Assembly (NCBI GenBank): GCA_002007465.1
Contig: LNAC01001210.1
Coordinates: 186,001-250,000, forward strand
Reading direction: 5' to 3'
Length of the DNA stretch: 64,000 bases
Origin: Ailurus styani
Taxonomy: Eukaryota; Chordata; Mammalia; Carnivora; Ailuridae
Shown piece by piece: positions 55,666 to 64,000 of this stretch (its first letter is position 1; each line of letters starts with the position of its first letter). The notes beneath the pieces are model-generated. The model was not told the origin of the DNA. It ran no database searches and was given only the letters and a program-made list of their open reading frames with translations. Position numbers and translations under genes: made by a program.

Positions 55666-56450
55666 TGTTCGAAAATCTCCTGTACACCATTTGTGCATTC
55701 AGCCAATATTGATTAGACACACAGTTTGTAAATTGAGTGTTGGGGACAGCTTGATTTTCTTGTGGAGACAGAAATCTAAGCTGTGAGAGGAGTTATATTT
55801 ATGGGAGAAAGTTTTACAGTTTACAAGAAATTGTAAACTCTTAATGGAGGGATCGGATAGCTGAGAGTTCTTTATTCTGTGTCCTTTTTCCTCCTCTAGG
55901 GGAGGAGAAGTTGGACTACCCAATCCAGCTATCCTGACTTTTGGGATAATGCTTCAGAGGGCCCTGAGTGCACTCTCCTAGCCAAGTAGCACACTCCTAT
56001 GCCGTAGTTGGTTGTTCTCATTTGCCAAGTCATGTCCATGTTGTGTTCCCTGGCCCTTTAAGCTGAACTGAGTCACCATTTTCAGCCAGTATTTAAGACA
56101 GAAGTTGGTGGTTATTCTAGGAAATCACTTAGAATGCCACCCTTCACCTACCTCTTAGTAAAGCCATGTGGGCACTGCTGTCTTCTGCTTTTACTAGAGT
56201 ACTCATGTGTTCTTCACAGAAGCTTAGGACACCTTCATGATGGAGGTGTCCTTCAGCCATGCTGCCTAAACTTATACTCACCCCATGCTTCCCTCCGGGT
56301 ATGCCTCAGCAAACACAAAGCATTCTATAGTTGTGGTACGAGATAAAAAAGCTTGGAAAATCCTGCTCTAGAGAAGCTACTGTGAGATTGCCTTGGGTAT
56401 GGAATGTCAGGTCATCTTTCAACCCAGGGGAAGCACCCAGTGAAGTACAT
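55666..56450. other. Unassigned DNA
   Basis: The open frame 56134-56346 (Cys/His/Leu rich) matches nothing I know. Confidence 0.4.
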
Positions 56451-56454
56451 TCGG

Positions 56455-56600
56455 GTGCAGAATGAAACAGAACTGGACTGGGAACCAGAAGACTGGTATT
56501 TTAGGAAAGACTTACTTCAGGACCTTAGGAAGTCACTTTACCTTTCCATGTCTATTTTTTCCTCCCCAGTTAATAACTATATATTAACTGAATAATAATT
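56455..56600 (+). mobile_element. MIR-like SINE fragment
   Basis: 'GAACTGGACTGGGAACCAGA', 'GACCTTAGGAAGTCACTTTA', 'CCTTTCCATGTCTATTTTTT' fit the MIR/MIR3 core. Confidence 0.6.
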
Positions 56601-56669
56601 TATTTAATAATATTTAATTTATGAAATATTCACTTATTTGGATAATTATTTAATGTTTTATTATATAAT

Positions 56670-56785
56670 TAAGTGCTTCCAAGAGATCAGGGAATATGTC
56701 TGGTTCTACTAGTTATTGTAACTTTAGCACAATTCTTGAATTACAGTATGTGCTCAAAAACTAATTGTGACTGAAGAAATGACTC
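56670..56785 (+). mobile_element. L2-like 3' end fragment
   Basis: 'AGAGATCAGGGAATATGTCT', 'ACAGTATGTGCTCAAAAACT', 'GTGACTGAAGAAATGA' match the L2 3' end. Confidence 0.6.
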
Positions 56786-57235
56786 TATAGTATGAGTAGG
56801 CTCTGAGAGAGGATCTCTAAAGTGACTTCCTGTCCTATAAATAAAGGAAAATTCTATTTCCTCATGCCCTCCTTAGGGTAAAACTAAAGAGTGATTTCTT
56901 GAGGAATACAAATGCCATTATATTTCAGTACCTGAAGCATCAAGATACTGGAGGGACTGGAAAGAAATTTTGAGGAAAATGCGGCTATTTTAACTTGAGA
57001 AGAATGAATTTGGCAAAACTTGAAAGTATATGCATGTGTGCATTTAAAGACCCAGGTAAGATCGTTTAAAGATAAGATCATTACTTTGGACTATTTGGTC
57101 TCAATCAGGAATAAGAGAAAGGCCAATTCTTCATGTGTTGAAATAAATTTGGGAGTTTCCATAAAAGTAATTGGGAAACTGAAGAATTCTGTAGGAGAAA
57201 TTGACTCCTACCTATATGTGAGATGCCTCTGATGC
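56786..57235. other. Unassigned DNA
   Basis: No supported feature. Confidence 0.4.
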
Positions 57236-57239
57236 AGGG

Positions 57240-58310
57240 ACATCTTGAAGTAATATGCAACTCTTGATGACACCTCTTCAACACTTAGTAAATCTGACCT
57301 TTCCTTTCATCTGTCATTATGCTGAATCACATGGCCCAGCAAGCAGCTAACACATTGCAACCAAACTTCACAATTGCCGGCTGGAAACATGTGCTCTCTC
57401 AACTTGATTAGTGATATTACCAGTGTTTAAACCCATTTCCTGTCACCTTGGAGGATGGAGGTTACTTGACAGGAAGTCATTCTGCTGTCATCCAGCAGGG
57501 ATGCCAGTGTAACTCTTTAAACTTATTGGTGAGTAGAGGCAGCCAGCTTTACTCTGTTCTAAAGCTTTTGCACATGTGGAGTAATGCAGGCATTTAGTAT
57601 GTCATGGAAGTACCTAGTTTTGATACTAATGGAATGTGTATTTCCTTGAGATTTCTAAGTTCTCAAAGGTTTTGGCAAATGCTGACATGAAAACTGTTTT
57701 AGTTAAAAATGAACTTATTTTGTGCTTAAAGGGTCATTTTGCATTAGCTGTGTCTTCAAGTCGATTTTGAAAAATCACCTCTTTGGGAGTGGGCAAAAAA
57801 GAAGTCCCAAGAGGCAGCACATTTCCTCTAATAAATTCAAGCAACTTTTTTTTTTGTATTGAAGATATTATTTGTCATACATTTTCCTTGTCATACTGAG
57901 CATTCCCAGACCATCATTTAAAACAGATTGGTAATTTGGCCCTTAATTTTGGCACCTGTACATCTTTTAAAGCTCTGGTCTGTGTTTGGAGACTTAACTA
58001 CTCTGTAAGTTAATACCCTTTTAGGGCCTAAACACCACCATTAACAGCAAATTGGCCTCTCAGGATGCTGGATAGAACCATTTTTTATATTTATTTGTTT
58101 AATCTTTATTAGCCAAAGGTTGTCCAACAGCTCTAAGGGAGTGAATTGCCCGTGAGGTTTGGAGGCATGTTAAATCTTTCCCTGTAACTTCAGGGTTAGG
58201 ACCACTGTAAGTACTTTGGGCTGCTTGTGATTGCAACCTCTGTTTCTAGGCAGCCTTGAAAACCCAGACCTCTTATTCTCTGGCCTGTTGGCCTTGTAAG
58301 TCCTAAATCT
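57240..58310. promoter_or_regulatory. Repeat-poor stretch with TGACAG motif cluster
   Basis: I see no interspersed repeat here. Four copies of CTGTCA/TGACAG, the core bound by TALE homeodomain proteins (MEIS/PREP/TGIF), lie at 57311-57316, 57440-57445, 57467-57472 and 57485-57490. Two of them form a perfect 9-bp inverted repeat (57437-57445 and 57467-57475). This makes it a candidate enhancer; that is inference from motif density. Confidence 0.3.
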
Positions 58311-58489
58311 TCATAGCTGAAGGAGACCACAGAGATCATCTGGTCAAAACCACTTATTTCACAGGTAGGGAAACGGAAATCCAAAGGAGGGAGGTGATTA
58401 TGTAGGTGCCTAATCCATCTGCTTTTCCTCCTTTTTAACTCATCCTCTGCTACAGAGGAAGACTTTTAAAAATTAAAGAGGCTTTATTC

Positions 58490-58580
58490 CACATAACATC
58501 TGGGTATGTTTATTTTAGGACAACACCTAAGCACAGTGCCTGGCATGAAGTACGTATTTAGAAATGTGTATTGAAAACAT
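58490..58580 (+). mobile_element. L2/MIR 3' end fragment
   Basis: 'CTAAGCACAGTGCCTGGCAT' followed by 'GAAGTACGTATTTAGAAATG' is the shared L2/MIR 3' pattern. Confidence 0.55.
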
Positions 58581-59595
58581 ATATCAAAATGGCTTTAAAG
58601 TAACATTCTATTGAAGGAAGAGCTTTTTACATTTAGAGTCCAGATTCCCAATCCTAATAGTAGCTCATCCAGGCATGACCGATGATTGTTGAGTTGTCAG
58701 TATTCTGAAATTATGCAATTAGCATTCATCCTTATGAAGATTTTATGTTTATTTTGAAGTATTTGACTAAATTTTTTGCTGATTCTTGGCTAGTAGGGGT
58801 TGGGATGATTAAAGAATCCTATATTATTAGAGTTGGATAGATTCTTAGAGGTCATCTATGCGAATCTACTATCCAAGCCTTGCTTGATTTTCCCTTTGCA
58901 ATCAACTTGCCAAATCGTTAACCAGGTTTTGCTTAATGTACTTACAAGATAGGGCATACCGTGAGGTGGTCCAGTCATCCCTGAACAGACTTAGAAAGTT
59001 ATGTCTTTAAATAAAAGTTCTTACCTTTAGCAATATCTTGCATCTCTTAAAATTTCTGCCCATTGGTGGTAGTTCTGACCTCTAGAATCAGAGGAGTCAA
59101 ATCTAATTTCTCTCCCATAAGACTGCAGTTCATGAGTTGGCTTTTTCCCCAAGCTTGGTGGGTATATTGTTAACATTATTCCTGCTTCTAAGGGAAGATG
59201 AAGATTCCTAAACAGGTTGATTCCATAGTTATTTTTCTTTTAGAGTATGTTTTATTCACTTTTTATAATATTTTGTGCTTACAGATTTTCAAGGTAGTAG
59301 CTAATGAATATGTTTACTTTCCTTTCTTGTCTTTTGACTTTCCAAAATGATGGTTGCTTTATGTTTTTGTTTATTACTTTTGGTATTGACAAGTATCATT
59401 TCATGTCCTCTTTAAACAGAGTAAAGAATCTCATTCCCCCAAAAATCTCACTGAGTTTTGGATTTTTTTTCTCCAAGCTTCTATTCATCTCTGTATTCCA
59501 TACTGATTTAAGAAGAGGTCTCTTTTTTAACTTCCCATAAGCATGTATTCAGGGATCATGAAATGTTTTTTGAGCAAATGAAATAATCTTCTATC
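58581..59595. other. Unassigned DNA
   Basis: The part near 58835-58880 ('GATTCTTAGAGGTCATCTAT') and a similar one at 58330-58390 resemble a common ancient repeat of unresolved family. No gene. Confidence 0.4.
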
Positions 59596-59599
59596 AATG

Positions 59600-59740
59600 G
59601 AAAAGCAACATACTCAGAATTTAGACATCTGGGTTCTAGTCTAAGCTTTGCCATCAGTCCATTTGATTTCTTTGAGCAAGTTTCATCATCTCTCAGAAAG
59701 TCAGTGTTCTAAAGTGTTGGACTAGCTGGTTGTTTTCCAA
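59600..59740 (+). mobile_element. MIR-like SINE
   Basis: 'GACATCTGGGTTCTAGTCTA', 'AGCTTTGCCATCAGTCCATT', 'GAGCAAGTTTCATCATCTCT', 'TGTTGGACTAGCTGG' fit MIR/MIR3. Confidence 0.65.
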
Positions 59741-59948
59741 ACAATGGTCTATAGATGAATGCCAGTATTTGATGAAGGTTTTAGCAATTTAGGATGAAAT
59801 GACAGTATAAGAAAAATGTGGGGAGTTTTAATGAGGCCATATTTATTTAATTTTTATATTCCAAGTTTATGCCATCCCCACATTTTTGTCATTTAAATGT
59901 CTATAACATTATGAAATGGTGCTGAAATTGATGGCTGTTGATATTTTA

Positions 59949-60152
59949 TTTTTTATTTTTTTAAAGATTTTATTTATTTATTTCACAGAGGGAGAGAGAT
60001 CACAAGGAGGTAGAGAGGCAGGCAGAGAGAGAGAGGGGGAAGCAGGCTCCCTGCTGACCAGGGAGCCCGATGCGGGCCTCGATTCCAGGACCCTGAGATC
60101 ATGACCTGAGCTGAAAGCAGAGGCTTTAACCCACTGAGCCACCCAGGCGCCC
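59949..60152 (-). mobile_element. CAN-SINE, minus strand, young member of a tandem pair
   Basis: Complete SINE with a body very similar to those at 38.3 and 41.3 kb. It has no separate duplication of its own beyond T-rich sequence, because it sits at the T-rich tail of the next SINE. The open frame 59916-60104 is SINE sequence. Confidence 0.93.
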
Positions 60153-60337
60153 TTTATTTCATTTTAAAGGTTTTATTTAGAGAGAGCACAAATGGGGAGA
60201 GGGGCAGAGGGAGAGGGAGAAGCAGATTCCCTGCTGAGCAAGGGAGCCTAAAGCTGGGCTTGATCTCAGGACCCTAAGCTCATGACCTGAGCCAAAGACA
60301 GATGCTTAACCAACTGAACCACCCAGGTGCCCTGGTA
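60153..60337 (-). mobile_element. CAN-SINE, minus strand, older member of a tandem pair
   Basis: More diverged SINE, same orientation. GTTGATATTTTA (59937-59948) and GTTGCTATTTTA (60338-60349), 11 of 12 identical, flank the pair. This fits the older copy arriving first and the younger one landing in its tail. Confidence 0.9.
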
Positions 60338-60349
60338 GTTGCTATTTTA

Positions 60350-61860
60350 AATGTCTTTATTTTGCTAAAGCAAACGGCTATGAGATAATGAGCAAGCCTG
60401 TTTTGCTGCCCTCAATAATTATTTTTTTGAAATGTTACTGGTCTGTGAAATCCATACATATGTGAATCACTGGCTTAGATGTTCTCTAGATCTCCTCCCA
60501 GGGTTAACATTCTATAGTCTGTGAATTGTCGTTGGATCAGGGTTGGACACAAAACCCCACGTGCTACAGGAACTGAAGTTTGGAATTCTGCAGGAGACTG
60601 ACTGCATTGTCCCTGAGATCCACAGTATAGTCAGTACTTCAGGATGGTAGCAAGGATATGTGGTCCCAGTAACCATGCTCTGGGAGGATGTTGAAAACTG
60701 GCCCTGGTGCTTGCAACTATTTTAAGATCCTTCAGATTATCTCTAAAAGTGTTTACGCTGAAAAACTACATTATTGAATCAAAACGAAGATTTTCACAAT
60801 TCCCCCAAACCCTCGAGAAGTTTCTGGTTCACATTTGACAGGGCAACAGAACTTTCAGGTATAAGCTAAGGAAATGGTGTCAGCAGCAATTCTTCTAAAA
60901 TGATGCATGTTTTCAGATACAGGATTGAATTCTATTAGAGTAATAAAGGGACCATTTAAGAAAAGCTTATCAAACTGTCCTCAGGATTGCTTCATTCTAT
61001 TTCCATTCCATTCCCCAAGCACTGAATCTGGCTGCTTTAGTGTGCAAGCAGACTGACTTAGGAGGCTTTCTGTATCTAATTTTACAGTAGCATATCTCTC
61101 GATTATTAACACATTAAAGGCAATATACTTCTAGCATAGAAATCTGACACTAATTGGCTTTGGGATATTTTATTTAAAAAACATTTTCCAAATGGGGCTG
61201 TGAATTGTTAAGTTTCTTTATTCGGGACTAAAGAAAACATTAATTCTGCTAGGAAAATTTGGTCTACAGGGCAGAAATATTAGAGTCTTGGAGTTTACCT
61301 GTCAATCTTGTATTTTCATGTCCTTTGCCTAGAAACAAGCCTACAAGCTAATTGACTTCTGTTCCTTTCCTCTTGGCCTCTCATTTTTTTGAACATGGAG
61401 ACTCAAATTAAAACAAAGATAAAATTCCAGGGGAAGCTGGCATTGATCAAGGTTTGGATTAAATTAAATTAAGTGCTTTTTATTTAACTCAGCAGTATTA
61501 GTTATTAAAACCAGAAGGCTTTACCCTGGCTAGTGTAAAAAAAAGAAAACAATGACTCATACTGCGCCACAGATTTTATGGGGAAATTAAAGCACTCGTA
61601 TTCTCTGATTCCATTAAAACTTTTGCAGACAAACACATGTAAACAAGATCAGGAGATGGAAAACAGTGAGGAATCAGTCTTTCTGGGCTCTGGTGCTTCT
61701 TGGGCTCTAGCTTTCAGTTGCAGGAATTTAGCGGAAAAAATATTACCTGGGAAAAAAACTGGAAGCATAGTAGGATTTTCTTCTTTGGAGGACATAAGTC
61801 AAATGAATTGCTGAAGTGCTTCTTTGTTTCTGTAGTGACTTGGAGTTTTGTATGTAGGGA
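60350..61860. promoter_or_regulatory. Repeat-free 1.5-kb stretch, candidate conserved noncoding DNA
   Basis: No recognisable transposon. It carries homeodomain-type cores (CTAATTGACT near 61348, CACTAATTGG near 61148, several TTAAATTAA) and a perfect AP-1 site TGACTCA at 61553-61559. No long open frame. The function is inferred from these features only. Confidence 0.3.
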
Positions 61861-61869
61861 AAGGGGAGA

Positions 61870-62080
61870 GGGCAGCAGCATAGTGTACTATAAAGAGCAT
61901 TAGCTAGGAAATTAGACCCCCAAATTCTAGCTTCAGTTGCATTGTGTTTTAGGCTGGTCAGCCTTGGGTAAGACACTTCCCGTCTCTGCTCCTGTTTTCT
62001 CAGCTGTAAAATAGGGGGCTAGATTGGGTAGTATATAAAGGTCCTGCTGTCATTCTGTCATCTATTTCTATGTTTTGTTT
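61870..62080 (+). mobile_element. MIR SINE
   Basis: 'CAGCAGCATAGTGTACTATA', 'CCAAATTCTAGCTTCAGTTG', 'CAGCCTTGGGTAAGACACTT', 'CAGCTGTAAAATAGGGGGCT', 'TAAAGGTCCTGCTGTCATTC': MIR in sense. Confidence 0.8.
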
Positions 62081-62139
62081 TGTGGTATGGGAGACTATCA
62101 TGATTTATAGTGAATGCAACAATTAACCCAGGCTAGTCA

Positions 62140-62168
62140 AGGCCAAATCTGGCCTGCCAGTTCTTCTT
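62140..62168 (+). mobile_element. hAT-like transposon, left part
   Basis: 'AGGCCAAATCTGGCCTGCCA' equals the start region of the element seen at 22.8 kb. The element continues at 62.94 kb. Confidence 0.6.
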
Positions 62169-62169
62169 A

Positions 62170-62940
62170 TTACTATTATTTTAAATTAACTAAAAAAGTG
62201 CATACTTTATTCAGATTTCTTTAGGTTTTGCCTGGGTTCTTTTTCTGTTCAAGATAGGATCCAGGATACCATATTACATTTAGTTGTCAAGCTTTTTTAG
62301 GTTCCTCTTGGTTGTGACAGTTTCTCAGAGTTCCCTTTGTTTTTTATAACCTTGACAGTTTTGAGTAGTGCTAGTCAGGTATTTTTTAGAATGTCTTTCT
62401 TTTAGGGGTTGTCTGATATTTTTCTCATGATTAGACTGGTGATACAAGTTTTGAGAAGCAAACCACAGCAATAAGGTACCATTTTCATTGTATTATTATC
62501 AACTGTATGTATTATCAACATGACTTATCACTATTGATGTCAGCGTGATCACCTGGCTGAGGTAATGTTTGTCAGATTTCTCCGCCATGATGTTACTCTT
62601 TTCTCCCCTTTTGATACTATACTTTGTGGAAGAATGTCCTTATGCACATACAGTCCATAGTTAAGGAATTGGGGATTTATGAGAACGTAGTATTCTTCTG
62701 CATGAGAGATTTACCTCTTCTCTTCCATTTATTTATTTACTCAATCATCTATTAATATCAGTATAGACTTATGAATATTTTATTCTTTTGGTATAATCCA
62801 GTATTACTTTATCTGTTTCATTGTTCAAATCATTCTGGCTTTGGCCATTAGGAGCTCTTCCAGTTGGTTCCCATATACCTCTGACATATTTCATTATTGA
62901 GTTTTTGTTGTTGTCATCAACAAGAAGTTCCTTTTGCTAC
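62170..62940 (-). mobile_element. Old repeat (probable L1M untranslated region) splitting a hAT element
   Basis: 'GATACCATATTACATTTAGT', 'GGTTGTGACAGTTTCTCAGA', 'TGATTAGACTGGTGATACAA', 'ACATGACTTATCACTATTGA', 'GATCACCTGGCTGAGGTAAT', 'TGGCCATTAGGAGCTCTTCC' is a familiar ancient pattern that I associate with L1M non-coding sequence. Orientation and family are tentative. Confidence 0.5.
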
Positions 62941-62943
62941 CTG

Positions 62944-63120
62944 TTTTTTAAATAAAGTTTTATTGAGACATAGCCACATTCATTCTTCTACATGTTCCCT
63001 ATGGCTAATTTACACTATAAAGGCAGAATTAAGTCATAGCTACAAAGACCATATGGCCTGCAAAGCCTAAAATGTTTACTGAATCTTTACAGAAAAATGT
63101 TTGCTAGCTCTTGGTTTAGA
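62944..63120 (+). mobile_element. hAT-like transposon, right part
   Basis: 'AAATAAAGTTTTATTGAGAC', 'TAGCCACATTCATTCTTCTA', 'CCATATGGCCTGCAAAGCCT', 'TTTACAGAAAAATGTTTGCT'. Same family as 22.80-23.13 kb. Confidence 0.75.
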
Positions 63121-64000
63121 TCATTCTCTATGTTTTCCAGAGCTATAAATGAATTTTACAACTATAAATGAATTATAGCTATAACTTGATGGAATATAAT
63201 ACCCAGGATTTTCAGCTTTAACTTTATGTCATTTTTTTTCATGATCTAGACCCTAGATTATAATCTAGAACATGACTGTAGTATAAATCACCAGTAGTAC
63301 TATGAACAAGTCTTTGGTAAATACTCACAGGTATGGATGGTTATGTTCCTTTGGCTATAGTTGTTTCCTTGCCTAGGCACTTGACAAGTTGCAAAGTGCC
63401 TTTTCTGTTAGTAGTTTTTTCAATGAGAGGGAAAATGTAAAGGTCCAGTCTATTGCGTCTTTCTTCCTTTTACTAATGTGGACTAAAAGAATTCAAATAA
63501 TCAAGGTCTGAGTTGTTTAAGTGGCTGCGTATTGATAAATCCCTTGTTGATAGCACTAGGTCTTCCCCATGGAAGCAGATAGGTGGAGAACTTGATGTGA
63601 AATGAAGAATATTGATTAGAGTTTTGTGTAAAGCCATCAAGCTTATTTCATTGGTAAATTTACTCAAATTAGAACCAAAGGTTCCAGTACTGAAATGTGA
63701 GTGCATTAGCCCACTTCTCTTAAGTGTTCTCTAAGCCACAGGCTCTGACCTATAGTGAAAGAAAACAAATCATCAGTCTCCATAGTAGTTTAATATGTCT
63801 AAACATCTGGATTTAAACATAAATCTTATTTCAATATGGTTTTCACAGTCCAACATCATCATCTTACCAAATTAGTAAAGTCGTCAATAGAGGGTGATTA
63901 GAGAAATGGGGTGATTTATTTCAAAATAGTAAGTGTATTAAAGTCCCAATGAAGCAACATTAGTGTTATAAATTCAAATTGTTATAAATTCAGCCTTGTA
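63121..64000. other. Unassigned DNA to the window end
   Basis: No supported gene or repeat. Small tandem echoes (for example TTATAAATTCA twice near 63.97-63.99 kb) are present. Confidence 0.4.

Noticed and set aside
56134..56346. Cys/His-containing frame that might suggest a zinc finger
   Set aside because: The Cys and His spacing does not match C2H2 or other zinc-binding patterns.
1..64000. CRISPR arrays, operons, ribosome binding sites, bacterial terminators
   Set aside because: The window is mammalian nuclear DNA; no regularly spaced repeats or prokaryotic gene layout are present.

Overview
This window is nuclear DNA from a mammal of the order Carnivora. The evidence is at least 15 copies of the tRNA-derived carnivore SINE (CAN-SINE), each with a GGCNCCTGGGTGGCTCAG-type head, a pyrimidine-rich body and an AATAAATAAAATCTTT tail, together with carnivore-type L1 LINEs. 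The SINE variant with a 'TTAACCCACTGAGCCACCCAGGCGCCC' style head (read on the minus strand) is what I associate with arctoid carnivores, particularly mustelids. That last step is inference from memory.

I find no protein-coding host gene, tRNA, rRNA or known ncRNA gene. All open reading frames above about 100 codons are explained by L1 or SINE sequence, or lack support. The window is therefore intergenic or deep intronic. There are no operons, ribosome binding sites or CRISPR arrays, as expected.

Layout. 1-12.4 kb: mostly old, diverged repeats (MIR, L2-like, MER5A-like) and unassigned sequence, with one young 5'-truncated L1 tail at about 0.75-0.99 kb and a possible ancient conserved element with a perfect CRE palindrome at 5.67 kb. 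12.4-25 kb: L1 3' ends of several ages, an ancient minus-strand L1M (14.2-16.4 kb), a cluster of SINEs at 17.1-19.4 kb that includes a head-to-head pair, tandem MIRs at 21.4-21.8 kb, and a hAT-like DNA transposon at 22.8 kb. 25.06-32.19 kb: one full-length but inactivated L1 on the minus strand (5'UTR, ORF1, ORF2, 3'UTR), with a SINE inserted in ORF2 and flanked by a visible 17-bp target-site duplication. 32.2-47.5 kb: L1 fragments on both strands, five SINEs, a MaLR-type LTR, and an apparent poly(T)-only insertion at 40.54 kb. 47.6-50.85 kb: an ancient HAL1/L1M element carrying a nested young L1 tail and two SINEs. 51-64 kb: a Tigger-like DNA transposon, MIRs, a tandem SINE pair, a hAT-like element split by another old repeat, and two repeat-poor stretches (57.2-58.3 kb and 60.35-61.86 kb) that are the best candidates for host regulatory DNA.

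I did not find a new biological system. The most useful observations are the dated insertion layers, the poly(T)-only insertion with a 16-bp duplication, the inverted SINE pair, the recurrent G-rich motif in L1 3'UTRs, and a cluster of four TGACAG motifs at 57.31-57.49 kb. Repeat names and boundaries come from recognition by eye; boundaries of old repeats are approximate (about 20-50 bp).
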